From Caulobacter sp. (GTDB lineage Bacteria; Pseudomonadota; Alphaproteobacteria; Caulobacterales; Caulobacteraceae), in the NCBI GenBank assembly GCA_030645575.1, contig JAUSMJ010000063.1, positions 36,061 to 100,060 on the forward strand: a DNA stretch of 64,000 nucleotides, given 5' to 3'. Under the pieces are notes generated by a model. It did not search any database. It saw nothing but the letters and a program-made list of their open reading frames with translations, and was not told the origin of the DNA. This document shows positions 8,576 to 17,164 of the stretch, in pieces (position 1 is the stretch's first letter; every line of letters starts with the position of its first letter). Made by a program: the position numbers and the translations under genes.

Positions 8576-10042
8576 ATGTCGCCGTCCCTCGAATCCCTGC
8601 TTGGCCAGGCCGCCCAGCTACGCCGCGCGGGGCGGACGCTGGAGGCCCTGGCGGCCTATGAGGCCTTGCTGACGGCCCATCCCGACCTGCCCGACAGCTG
8701 GTACAATCTGGCCCTGTTGCAGCGTCAGGCCGGCCGGCCGCGGGCGGCGCTCGACTCCTATCGCCAGGCGCTGGACCGGGGCGTCAGCGAGGCCGAGGAG
8801 GTCCACCTCAACCGGGCGGTGATCCTGACCGACGACCTGCGGGACGAGGCCGGGGCGAAGGCCGAGCTGACGGCCGCCCTGGCCCTGAACCCGGCCTATG
8901 TCCCGGCCCTGCTGAACCTGGGCAACCTGCACGAGGATCACGGCCGGCGGGCCGAGGCTCTCGCCGCCTACGGCGCCATCCTGGCCCTGCATCCGGGCGA
9001 CCCGACCGCCCTGGCCCGGATCGGCGGCCTGCACACGCCAACCGGACCGGACGACCCGTTGATCGGCCGCCTGCGGGGGGCCCTGGCGCGACCTGGCGCG
9101 TCGGCCGCCGAGCGGGCGGCGCTGGGCTTCGCCCTCGGCCGTATGCTGGATGCGACAGGCCGCTACGACGAGGCCTTCGCGGCCTGCGCCACCGCCAACC
9201 AGGCCAGCCGCGCCAGCGCCCCGGCCGGCGCGGCGAACTATGATCGCGCGGCGATGGAAGCCCTGGTCGATGCCTTGATCGCGGCCTTCCCGACCCCCTG
9301 GACCGGCGCCCCAGCCGCCGCGGGCCCGCCGACGCCAGTGTTCATCTGCGGCATGTTCCGCTCGGGCTCGACCTTGGTCGAGCAGGTGCTGGCCAGCCAC
9401 GCGCGGGTCAGGGCGGGCGGCGAGCTGGACCTGGTCCCGGCGATGACGCGCGGCCCGCTGGCCCCCTGGCCGGCCAGCCTGGCGACCACATCGCCGGCGG
9501 CGCTCGACGATCTCGCCGCCGGTTACCTGCGGACCCTGGCGGCGATCTTCCCCGACGCCGACCGGGTCACCGACAAGCGGCCGGACAACTGGCTGCACGT
9601 GGGCCTGATCAAGCGGCTGTTCCCGGCCGCTAAGATCGTCAACACCATGCGCGATCCGCTGGACAACGCCCTGTCGGTGTTCTTCCTGCACCTCGACCAC
9701 GGCATGACCTATGCCCTGGATCTGATGGACACCGGCCACTACCTGCGCCAGCAGCAGCGGCTGATGGCCCACTGGAAGACGCTCTATCCGGACGACATCC
9801 TCGACTTCGACTACGACGCCTTCGTCGCCGCCCCGGCGCCGGCGCTGGCGCGGCTGCTGGCCTTCCTGGACCTCGAGCCGGACGACAACTGCCTGGCCTT
9901 CCACCGGCTCGACAATGCGGTGAAGACGGCCAGCGTCTGGCAGGTGCGCGAGCCGCTCTACCAGCGATCCTCCGGCCGCTGGCGTCGCTACGCGCGGCAG
10001 CTGGCGCCGCTGAAGACCTGGCTGGAACAGGACCGGCCTTGA
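8576..10042 (+). CDS. TPR-repeat sulfotransferase
   Basis: A 488-residue protein. Residues 1-150 hold about four TPR units (for example LTAHPDLPDSWYNLALLQRQ and LNPAYVPALLNLGNLHEDHG). From about residue 250 there is a PAPS-dependent sulfotransferase domain: the 5'-phosphosulfate loop FICGMFRSGSTLVEQVLASH and the 3'-phosphate motif NTMRDPLDNALSVFF near residue 355. TPR-sulfotransferase fusions are common in alphaproteobacteria and are thought to modify glycans or peptides. The acceptor is unknown. No membrane segment is visible. Confidence 0.88.
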   Translation: MSPSLESLLGQAAQLRRAGRTLEALAAYEALLTAHPDLPDSWYNLALLQRQAGRPRAALDSYRQALDRGVSEAEEVHLNRAVILTDDLRDEAGAKAELTAALALNPAYVPALLNLGNLHEDHGRRAEALAAYGAILALHPGDPTALARIGGLHTPTGPDDPLIGRLRGALARPGASAAERAALGFALGRMLDATGRYDEAFAACATANQASRASAPAGAANYDRAAMEALVDALIAAFPTPWTGAPAAAGPPTPVFICGMFRSGSTLVEQVLASHARVRAGGELDLVPAMTRGPLAPWPASLATTSPAALDDLAAGYLRTLAAIFPDADRVTDKRPDNWLHVGLIKRLFPAAKIVNTMRDPLDNALSVFFLHLDHGMTYALDLMDTGHYLRQQQRLMAHWKTLYPDDILDFDYDAFVAAPAPALARLLAFLDLEPDDNCLAFHRLDNAVKTASVWQVREPLYQRSSGRWRRYARQLAPLKTWLEQDRP

Positions 10043-10046
10043 CCCC

Positions 10047-11036
10047 TCAGGCCGCCTTTCGCGCCGCCGCGTCGGTCACCGCCGCCAGGGCCGCGTCGAG
10101 CACCTCCAGCCCGGCGCCGGTCTTGCTCCCCTCGACGGTCAGGATGCGCCGCCAGGCCCGGGCCCCGGGGCGGCCGTGGAACAGGCCCAGCATGTGGCGG
10201 GTCATGCCGGCCAGGTGAAAGCCAAGCGCCAGCCGGCCGGCGATATAGGGACGGTAGCGCGCCACGGCCTCGACCGGATCAACCGCCTCGCCCTCGCCGA
10301 AGATCCGCGCATCCACGTCGCCGAGGATCGCCGGCTCATGATAGGCGGCGCGGCCCAGCATCACCCCATCGACCTGCTCCAGGTGCGCGAGCGCCTCGTC
10401 CAGCGACGCCACCCCGCCGTTGAGCACGATGGTCAGCGCCGGCCGCTCGCGCTTGAGCCGGTAGACCAGCGGATGGTCGAGCGGCGGGACGTCCCTGTTC
10501 TCCTTCGGCGACAGGCCCCGCAGCCAGGCCTTGCGGGCGTGGACGACAAAGGTCGTCACCCCGGCCGCGGCCGACAGATCGACGAGGCGGAACAGGCTCT
10601 CCTCCGGGTCCTGGTCATCGACGCCGATGCGGCATTTGACGGTCACCGGCACGGCCACGGCGGCCTTCATGGCGGCCATGCAGTCGGCCACCAGCTCGGG
10701 CTCGCGCATCAGGCAGGCGCCGAACCGGCCGCTCTGCACCCGGTCCGACGGGCAGCCGACATTGAGGTTGATCTCGTCGTAGCCCAGGTCCTCGCCGATG
10801 CGGGCCGACGCGGCCAGGTCCGCCGGGTCGGACCCGCCCAGCTGCAGCGCCACGGGATGTTCGACCGGGTCGTAGCCCAGCAGCCGGTCCCGGTCGCCGT
10901 GCAGCACCGCCCCCGTCGTGACCATCTCCGTATAGAGCAGCGCCCGGCGCGTCAGCACGCGATGGAACGCCCGGCAATTGCGGTCGGTCCAGTCCATCAT
11001 GGGCGCAATGCAGAACCTATGAGCTTGATTTTTCAT
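10047..11036 (-). CDS. dusA: tRNA-dihydrouridine synthase A
   Basis: The 329-residue product closely follows the DusA pattern: IAPMMDWTDRNCRAFHR at the N-terminus, LLYTEMVTTGAVLHGD, the FMN-site motif YDEINLNVGCPSDRVQSG with the catalytic Cys at residue 95, and GACLMREPELV. DusA reduces U20/U20a of the tRNA D-loop using FMN and NADPH. It is convergent with the sulfotransferase, 4 bp away. The 5' end of dusA is a known target of a family of tyrosine integrases, and the DNA upstream of this start carries integration scars (see 10989 and 13758). Confidence 0.96.
   Translation of the reverse strand: MKNQAHRFCIAPMMDWTDRNCRAFHRVLTRRALLYTEMVTTGAVLHGDRDRLLGYDPVEHPVALQLGGSDPADLAASARIGEDLGYDEINLNVGCPSDRVQSGRFGACLMREPELVADCMAAMKAAVAVPVTVKCRIGVDDQDPEESLFRLVDLSAAAGVTTFVVHARKAWLRGLSPKENRDVPPLDHPLVYRLKRERPALTIVLNGGVASLDEALAHLEQVDGVMLGRAAYHEPAILGDVDARIFGEGEAVDPVEAVARYRPYIAGRLALGFHLAGMTRHMLGLFHGRPGARAWRRILTVEGSKTGAGLEVLDAALAAVTDAAARKAA
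10989..11028. other. Attachment site in the 5' end of dusA (copy 1)
   Basis: This 40-bp stretch inside the start of dusA recurs in diverged form at 13758-13796. The first 11 bases (CCAGTCCATCA) are identical in both copies and 15 of the last 18 match. Duplication of the dusA 5' end is the signature left by dusA-associated integrases. Confidence 0.65.
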
Positions 11037-11072
11037 GTTTTTTGTAAGAGCACCATAGGGTTTGTCACACTC

Positions 11073-11150
11073 GTTTGTGACCGCTCGCTCTCTCCACGTT
11101 CCGCATTTTTCCGGGTTTTTCCGGACTGTTTGTGACCGGAGCGTGACCGA
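11073..11150. promoter_or_regulatory. Clustered GTGACCG motifs next to the att site, possible integrase arm sites
   Basis: Three direct copies of a motif containing GTGACCG occur at 11073-11083, 11128-11140 and 11141-11150. Similar copies lie on the other side of the relic island at 13601-13610, 13701-13710 and 13711-13720, just before the second att copy. Placement beside both att copies suggests arm-type integrase binding sites; this is inference. Confidence 0.4.
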
Positions 11151-11192
11151 AACGGGCGGCTAGTCAGTGTGATGATGGCGGAGCGCGTCGTC

Positions 11193-11262
11193 ATGGCGTC
11201 GATTGATAAAAGGCGTGGCAAGTGGCGTGCTCAGGTACGACGCGAAGGACACCAGCCGCCCG
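11193..11262 (+). pseudogene. Truncated tyrosine-integrase N-terminus (relic 1)
   Basis: From the ATG at 11193 the frame reads MASIDKRRGKWRAQVRREGH, the arm-binding start typical of dusA-type integrases. After about 25 residues similarity stops, and the 3' end of the nitrilase-like pseudogene begins on the other strand. It lies about 160 bp from the dusA att site, the usual position of such an integrase. The catalytic part is absent. Confidence 0.6.
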
Positions 11263-11279
11263 GCGTGCGACACCCAACT

Positions 11280-12751
11280 TCATCGTCGGCGCAACGCGGA
11301 CCAAACCCCCGCTATCAGCAGAAGCACGAGCACGGCGATGCATGCATTGGCGAAGTAGTCGCCGGCTTGTCCATAAAGCGTGTGACGGTGCGCCATCGGC
11401 ATGTCGGCGTACAAAATTGTGCCTGGTGACACGAAGGAGTCGTTCGAGGCGAGGCGTACGCCATTGGCGGTGGCCGCGACAGAGAGGCCGTTGCTGGTAG
11501 CGCGCAAGACGCCGAAACCGCCTTCGATGCCACGCATGACACTCATCTCGCCGTGAAGCGGCGTGATGGCGCGCCAATCGTTAGCGGGGATAACCAGCAA
11601 GTCGGCGCGCTGCTGCGCGGCTGCGCGCGCGAACGCTGGAAAGTCGGCGTCAAAGCAGATTACGACGGCAACGCGGCCAAACGGGGTCTCGAGCGTCGTG
11701 ACCCGGCCGTCGCCAGCGACGATCGGCTCGCCAGGCACAGGCACGGACTTTAGATACTCGAGCGCCACGGCGCCTGCTGGCGTGAAGACCATAGCCTTGT
11801 TGTGCATGAGCGCTTCAGGGTCGTTGGGAACGCTGACCACACCCGCGATCAGGTAAACCCCATGGCTTTGGGCGAAGGCCTGAGCGCGGGCGATGAAGGC
11901 TTGCTCGAATTGAGCGTCATATTGCGCCGCGGCTTCGTACCAAACGATCAGGGAGGCGCCTTCGCGGGCAGCGGTCTCGGACGCGGCGAAAAGAGAGTCA
12001 AGGCGTGTGGCGCTGTTGGCGGCGCGGCAGGCATAGTCATCGCGCGCAGCGCAGCCTTCAAAGAAGCGGTCACTGAACTCCGACGGGTTGCTGAGTGCGG
12101 CAACGCGAACGGTCTCGGCGCGCGGCGCCGCGTAAAGCGACCACGCGCCGTAACCGAGAGCGGCGACCAAGCAGGCGGCGAAAACAGCGCTCGGCGCGGC
12201 CGCGCCGAGTGCGCGCGTGTCGAACAGCGGCTGCACGGCGCTGGCGAACCACATCACCAGAAAGGCGATGCCCCACAGGCCAGTCAGCGATGCGAGTTGC
12301 ACCAACGGCAGGAACGGGAGTTGGACATAAGCGTCATTTCCCCAGGTGCCGAAAGGGCTGCCGAGGGAAAGGGCGTACAGCAGCGTGACGCCAGCGGTGG
12401 GGAAAACGAGAGAGCCCAGGAGGCCGACTAGGCGCGGTGCGATCAGGCGGTGAAACAGGTACGGCACGCCCCGATCACCCCAGAGATCGCGCTGGTGATC
12501 GCGTACTCGGCGTCCGCCATCGGGATTGCGCCGCGGAACATAACAAACGCGGCAATGGCGCTGGCGACGGACGTTAGCGCGAAGCCGACCAGCGGGCCGG
12601 ACATCATGACGAATCGAAGCATTAGCATCGGCGCCAGCCACGCAGCGAAGATGTTGGCTTGGACGCCGTTCGAGAAGCACAACGCCGCAGCGCCGATGAT
12701 GAGAGCCAGCCAGCGTGCCAGGGCGGAGTTAAGCGCGGTGGGCTGGGGCAT
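11280..12751 (-). pseudogene. Nitrilase/apolipoprotein N-acyltransferase-like membrane protein, frameshifted
   Basis: The protein would be about 490 residues: an N-terminal multi-helix membrane part and a C-terminal carbon-nitrogen hydrolase domain with the E-K-C triad (E in SLIVWYEAAAQ, K in LEYLKSVPVPGEP, C in VAVVICFDADFPAF), then a last transmembrane helix. The N-terminal third reads from the ATG at 12751 in one frame (MPQPTALNSALARWLALII) and meets a stop at 12443. The rest continues in another frame from near 12470 (VPYLFHRLIAPRLVG). One base missing in the C/G run at 12466-12472 explains it. This layout resembles Lnt but is more divergent than a housekeeping copy. A true mutation and a sequencing error are both possible. 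It is divergent from the PadR gene. Confidence 0.75.
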
Positions 12752-12762
12752 TCTTGTGGGCC

Positions 12763-12821
12763 TATGCAATGAATTGCATATTAGTTAGCATAGCGCGCCG
12801 CCATATGCAACTATGTGCATA
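12763..12821. promoter_or_regulatory. Two PadR-type operator dyads
   Basis: A perfect dyad TATGCAA-N4-TTGCATA lies at 12763-12780. A second, with one mismatch, TATGCAA-N4-GTGCATA, lies at 12804-12821. They sit between the divergent Lnt-like and padR starts, where a PadR dimer would control both promoters. Confidence 0.6.
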
Positions 12822-12846
12822 ATGGTTGGTCACTGACGGGTTTCCC

Positions 12847-13383
12847 ATGTCTTTGAGGCACTTGATCCTGGCCTTGGTGGCCGCTCGTGAGTCAACGGGC
12901 TACGAGATCACCAAGGAGTTCGATGAGGTTGCCGGTTTTTTCTGGCGCGCCACACATCAGCAGGTTTACCGCGAACTAGGGACTTTGGCCGATGCGGGGC
13001 TCCTGCGCTTCAGCGAGGTTGAGCAGCACGGAAAGCCGGACAAGAAGGTCTACGCGATCACGGCAGAGGGGCGGAAGGCGTTCGCGGATTGGTTTCGAGA
13101 GCCGACGGACCCGCCGCGGGCCGCCGATCCGCTGATGATCAAATTTTTCGCAGCCGAGCTTGTCGGCATAGACGAGCTGCGGAGACAACTGGCGAACGCA
13201 CGGGCGCGGCGAGAGGCGATATTGGCTGCTTACGAGGCCATCCAGGCGCAGCACTATTCAGAGCCGATGAAGGAGATGCCGCGCTGGAAGCAGCTGATAT
13301 TTATGACACTGCGGCTCGGCATGGCGCGCGAGCGCGCGTGGCTTGAGTGGGCGGATGAGAGCGAGAAGGTGTTGCGGACATAG
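12847..13383 (+). CDS. PadR-family transcriptional regulator
   Basis: A 178-residue protein. The N-terminal winged helix (residues 1-80) reads SLRHLILALVAARESTGYEI, then the recognition part WRATHQQVYRELGTLADAGL and the wing with QHGKPDKKVYAITAEG. The C-terminal Vir_reg helices (about 90-175) mediate dimerisation. The ATG at 12847 gives the standard N-terminus; a TTG upstream would add seven unlikely residues. PadR proteins usually repress their own and a neighbouring gene; here the neighbour is the divergent, now frameshifted membrane hydrolase. Confidence 0.88.
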   Translation: MSLRHLILALVAARESTGYEITKEFDEVAGFFWRATHQQVYRELGTLADAGLLRFSEVEQHGKPDKKVYAITAEGRKAFADWFREPTDPPRAADPLMIKFFAAELVGIDELRRQLANARARREAILAAYEAIQAQHYSEPMKEMPRWKQLIFMTLRLGMARERAWLEWADESEKVLRT

Positions 13384-13757
13384 AGCCCACCTCTGCCGCT
13401 TGCGACGCCCGGCGTCTCCGCCCTGGCCACAAGGACTCGGAATACCCTTTTGCGTCAGTTTGTGCGGATGCGGCTGTCCACTTAGGGCCGATCGCTTCCG
13501 CCCAGACACAATGTTTCCAGCGACCGTTGACGTGCACATTACAGCCGCTTGGATCATCTCCCCAAACTCATCCGCCTGCCCCGCGGCGGTCACACGCCCT
13601 CGTGTGACCGCGTGACTGCGCCTAGTCCGGCCCACTCGCAACAACCGACAACTTGCGCGCCGTTCAGGAAAAATCGGGCGCCATGAAGCACTCTCAGTGA
13701 GTGTGACCGCGTTGTGACCGCGCTTTGGTAAGCGCTTGAAATCCTACGTGCGTCCGC
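13384..13757. other. Intergenic tail of the first dusA-integrated relic
   Basis: No credible gene is visible. The stretch contains several GTGACCG motifs (13601, 13701, 13711) like those beside the first att copy, consistent with the right end of an integrated element. Confidence 0.4.
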
Positions 13758-13796
13758 CCAGTCCATCAGGGGGCCACACAGAATCTATGTGATTGA
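13758..13796. other. Diverged duplicate of the dusA 5' end (att copy 2)
   Basis: This 39-bp stretch matches 10989-11028 with one indel and scattered substitutions, in the same orientation. It marks the border between two successive integrations at dusA. Confidence 0.6.
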
Positions 13797-13920
13797 AAAT
13801 GCGTCACTTTTTCTGCAGTCTCAAGGAGTTGGCTCGCAGCGAATGCAACCGAATTTACGCTATCGCACGACGTTTTTCGCGGCCTTTCGACGAGTCAGCG
13901 CACACGGAGCGCACACGAAT

Positions 13921-14262
13921 ATGGCGACGTACGCAAGGCTCGGTTCGGGCTCCTGGCGCGTCCAGGTCCGGCGGAAGGGCCGCTATGTAAGCGAGACCTT
14001 TCTCCGGCGCGAGGACGCCCGCAAATGGGCGACCGACGCCGAACGGCAGGTGGACCGCGGCGAGACGCCCACCAGCTCAAAGATCGCTCGGCTTAACAGC
14101 TTCGCCGATCTCGTTTCGCGAGATAGGGAAAATGCATATCGATTTCGGTTCTTCGAGACGGGGATGCTCGGCGATTGGGGCAACCGGACGCCCCTTTTGA
14201 CCTGGGTCATTGAGTCTCGCGCCGCCTGGGGCCATCCTCCGCGCCTAGGAGAATTCGTCTGA
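13921..14262 (+). pseudogene. Truncated tyrosine-integrase N-terminus (relic 2)
   Basis: The ATG at 13921 opens MATYARLGSGSWRVQVRRKG, then RREDARKWATDAERQVDRGE, an integrase arm-binding/SAM-like N-terminus of about 65 residues. From about 14118 the reading continues without resemblance to integrases and stops at 14262. It sits about 125 bp after the second att copy, mirroring relic 1. The catalytic R-H-R-Y domain is missing, so this is a remnant. Confidence 0.65.
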
Positions 14263-14267
14263 TCCGA

Positions 14268-14612
14268 TTGCTCAGCTTTCTGCTGGTCTGGACCGCCGCA
14301 CTGGCCTTGCCGCTGGTCGCCGCGCCGGGGGCGCATGCCACGGCGAAAGCGACGCCCTGTCCGATGCTAGCCGTCGGCGTGGCGGTGAACCATGCCGGGG
14401 TGGACTGTTGCGATCACGGCCAGGGCTCGACCGACCAGACGGCGCCCTGCAAGCCGGGGATGGCCTGTTTCGCCACGGCCGCCGCGCTGCCCGCCGCGAG
14501 CATCGATCTCTCGTTGATCTCTTTCGACGACCCTGATCCCGTCCGGCCCCCGACGCGAGTGCTCACGTCCCGGCCCCCGGACCGCGACATACGACCTCCC
14601 ATCGCCCTCTGA
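14268..14612 (+). CDS. Small secreted Cys-containing protein at head of copper cluster
   Basis: A 114-residue protein with a signal peptide (LSFLLVWTAALALPLVAAPGAHA) and six Cys, including a CCDHG motif and CKPGMAC, that could bind metal or form disulfides. Small Cys-rich exported proteins often precede heavy-metal RND operons. The start is uncertain: the TTG at 14268 lies 16 bp from the AGGAG at 14247-14251. A CTG at 14259 has ideal spacing and would give a better signal peptide. The original ATG may have been lost when the integrase relic was truncated. Confidence 0.6.
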   Translation: MLSFLLVWTAALALPLVAAPGAHATAKATPCPMLAVGVAVNHAGVDCCDHGQGSTDQTAPCKPGMACFATAAALPAASIDLSLISFDDPDPVRPPTRVLTSRPPDRDIRPPIAL

Positions 14613-14684
14613 CCCTCGACTGACCGCCGGCCCCTCCGTGGGCCGGCCGCTGGCGCTCGCGCGCCGTCATGAGGAGTTTGGAGC

Positions 14685-15917
14685 ATGTCTCCCTTGAAAC
14701 TGGCGTGGCTGCTTGCCCTGAGCGCCACCGCCGTATCGGCCCACGCCGAGCCGCTGACTTTTGATCAAGCGCTGGCCCGCGCCGGTGAGACCGCGCCGAG
14801 CCTCAGGGCCGCCGCCCTGCGGGTCGATGCGGCGCGATTGGCCAGCCGCGGCGCCGGGTCCTTGCCCGACCCCAGGCTGGCTCTGGGGGTCGAGAACCTG
14901 CCAATCAGCGGTCCCATGGCGGGTCGCTTCGGGGCGGACGAGATGACCATGGCCAGCGTCGGGGTGATGCAGGACATGCCAAGCCGCCCCGCTCGCCGGG
15001 CGGCGGTTGAACGCGCCGGCGCCGAGATCGGCATGGCGGACGCCCAGACAGGCCTCGAGGCGCGGGCGGTCCGGCTGGCGGTGGCCCAGGCCTGGGTCGA
15101 TCTCCACTACACCCGGGCGCGGCTGGCGGCGCTGGACGAGGTCGAGAAGGCCCTCGGGCCGATCCTCGGCACGGCGCCCTCGGCCGTGACGCGGGGGGCG
15201 AGACCCGCCGAGACCATCGATCCGGCCGAATGGCTGCTGGCCATCGCCGATCGTCGCAGCGCGCTGATGGCCGATCTTGCGAAGGCCCGGGCCGCGCTGG
15301 TGCAATGGACCGGCGATCCGGCGGCCTCGGTGAGCGGAGAGCCGCCGCGATGGGACGTCGATCCGGTCATGCTGCGCGCGGGCCTGGGCCGCCATCCCAC
15401 GTTGCTGGCCTACGACGCGGGCGCCCGGCTGGCCGACGCGGATTTGGCCGGAGCGCGGGCCACGCTGACGCCGGACTGGAGCTGGGAGCTGGCCTACCAG
15501 CGCAGGGATCCGATGTTCGGTGACATGGTCTCGGCGCGCGTCACGGTGTCCCTTCCCCTTCGCAAGGGCGAGCGGCAGGGCCCGATGATCGACGCCCGGT
15601 CCATCGACGCCGGCCGGGCGAGGGTCGACCGGGAGGTCGCGCGACGGCGGCTGGCCGCCGAACTTGATGGCGACCTGGCCACCCTTCAGATGCGCCGGGA
15701 ACTCTGGGCGCGGGCGCGGGACGGCCGACTGCCGCTTGCGCTGCGCCGGGCCGATCTGGAAACCGCCAGCTATGCGGCCGGAACGGCGGGCCTGCCGAAT
15801 GTACTGGCCGCCTTCACCGCGCTCGCCGACGCCAAGCTCGACCTTCTCGACAAGGAGGCCGACGCCCTGCGCGAGGCCGTGCGGATCAACATCACCTACG
15901 GGAGCGACGCATCATGA
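14685..15917 (+). CDS. cusC: TolC-family outer membrane efflux protein (CusC/CzcC type)
   Basis: A 410-residue protein with a signal peptide (LAWLLALSATAVSAHA) and the repeated helical hairpins of outer membrane efflux proteins (TFDQALARAGETAPSLRAAAL near the N-terminus, and the duplicated half with DADLAGARATLTPDWSWEL). It forms the outer channel of the tripartite RND exporter. Its stop overlaps the next start by 4 bp, so the three efflux genes are translationally coupled. The gene symbol is assigned from operon context. Confidence 0.88.
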   Translation: MSPLKLAWLLALSATAVSAHAEPLTFDQALARAGETAPSLRAAALRVDAARLASRGAGSLPDPRLALGVENLPISGPMAGRFGADEMTMASVGVMQDMPSRPARRAAVERAGAEIGMADAQTGLEARAVRLAVAQAWVDLHYTRARLAALDEVEKALGPILGTAPSAVTRGARPAETIDPAEWLLAIADRRSALMADLAKARAALVQWTGDPAASVSGEPPRWDVDPVMLRAGLGRHPTLLAYDAGARLADADLAGARATLTPDWSWELAYQRRDPMFGDMVSARVTVSLPLRKGERQGPMIDARSIDAGRARVDREVARRRLAAELDGDLATLQMRRELWARARDGRLPLALRRADLETASYAAGTAGLPNVLAAFTALADAKLDLLDKEADALREAVRINITYGSDAS

Positions 15918-17164
15918 GCGCGTTCAATCGAATTTCGACGCCTCGGGTCGTCGTGGCGGCCGTGGCGCTGGCGCTGGTCGCCGGCGCGGGCGGCTATGGC
16001 CTGGCGCGGCTGGGCTCGCCCTCGGCCGATCCGGCGGCGCCGGCCAAAGAGGCCGGACCCAAGATCCTCTACTGGCATGACCCGATGCTGCCGGCGGAAC
16101 GCTATCCCGGCCCGGGCAAGTCTTCCATGGGCATGGACCTGATCCCGAAATACGCCGACGAGAGCGGCGAGGCCGGGGTTCGCATCGATCCGGCCAGCCT
16201 GCAGAGCCTGGGCGGCCGGATCGTCGCCGCCACGCGCGGAACCCTGCCCTCCGGTCTCACGGCGACAGGCGTGGTGGACTTCAACCAGCGCGACGTGGCC
16301 ATCGTCCAGGCGCGGACCGCGGGGTTCGTGCAGAGGGTCTACAACCGCGCGCCGGGCGATCTCGTCGGCGCCGGCGCGCCGCTGGCCGATCTGCTGGTCA
16401 CCGAATGGGGCGGCGCCCAGGCCGAGTACCTCGCGGTGCGCCGCGCAGGCGACCCGGGCCTGGCGCGGGTCGCGCGGCAGCGGCTGGTTCTGCTCGGCAT
16501 GTCCGACGAATTGATTGACCGGATCGACCGCACCGACCGTCCGCAAACGGTGGTGACCATCTCGACGCCGACCGGCGGGGTGATCCGCACGCTGAGCGTC
16601 AGGGCCGGCATGACCGTCATGGCCGGCCAGACCCTGGCCGAGGTCAATGGCCTGGGCACGGTCTGGGTCAACGCCGCCATCCCGGAAGCCCTGGCCGGAC
16701 AGGTTCGGGCGGGCTCGCCGGTCAGCGTGACCTTCGCCGCCTTCCCCGGCGAGACCTTCGCCGGCCACGTATCGACGATCCTGCCCGAGACCCAGGGCGA
16801 GACACGGACCCTGACCGCACGGATCGAGCTTTCCAACCGGGGCGATCGACTGAAGCCCGGCATGTTCGCCACTGTTCAGCTCGGCGCGACCGCAAGGCCG
16901 GCCCTGCTGGTCCCGTCGGAAGCCGTCATCCGCACCGGCAGGCGCACCCTGGTCATGCTGGCGCTGGACGGCGGCCGCTATCAGCCCGTCGAGATCCGGA
17001 CCGGCCGGGAAGCGGGCGGCAAGACCGAGGTCCTCGCCGGCCTGGCGGACGGCGAGAAGGTCGTCGCCTCCGGCCAGTTCCTGATCGACTCCGAGGCCAG
17101 CCTGTCGGGCGTCACGGCCCGCCCGATCGAGGATGGCGACATGCCGACCGGAGACCGGCCATGA
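15914..17164 (+). CDS. cusB: RND efflux periplasmic adaptor, CusB type
   Basis: A 416-residue membrane-fusion protein. After an N-terminal membrane anchor ([20 protein letters not shown]) comes a heavy-metal-binding region (about 50-80) with [11 protein letters not shown] and [14 protein letters not shown], which matches the Met-rich metal site of E. coli CusB. Barrel-sandwich, beta-barrel and membrane-proximal domains follow (for example [20 protein letters not shown] and [12 protein letters not shown]). It would link the CusA pump to the outer membrane channel and deliver Cu(I)/Ag(I). It overlaps both neighbours by 4 bp. Confidence 0.9.
   Translation: MSAFNRISTPRVVVAAVALALVAGAGGYGLARLGSPSADPAAPAKEAGPKILYWHDPMLPAERYPGPGKSSMGMDLIPKYADESGEAGVRIDPASLQSLGGRIVAATRGTLPSGLTATGVVDFNQRDVAIVQARTAGFVQRVYNRAPGDLVGAGAPLADLLVTEWGGAQAEYLAVRRAGDPGLARVARQRLVLLGMSDELIDRIDRTDRPQTVVTISTPTGGVIRTLSVRAGMTVMAGQTLAEVNGLGTVWVNAAIPEALAGQVRAGSPVSVTFAAFPGETFAGHVSTILPETQGETRTLTARIELSNRGDRLKPGMFATVQLGATARPALLVPSEAVIRTGRRTLVMLALDGGRYQPVEIRTGREAGGKTEVLAGLADGEKVVASGQFLIDSEASLSGVTARPIEDGDMPTGDRP

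Noticed and set aside
13258..13644. Minus-strand open frame after padR
   Set aside because: No similarity pattern, poor codon character and overlap with padR; treated as non-coding relic DNA.
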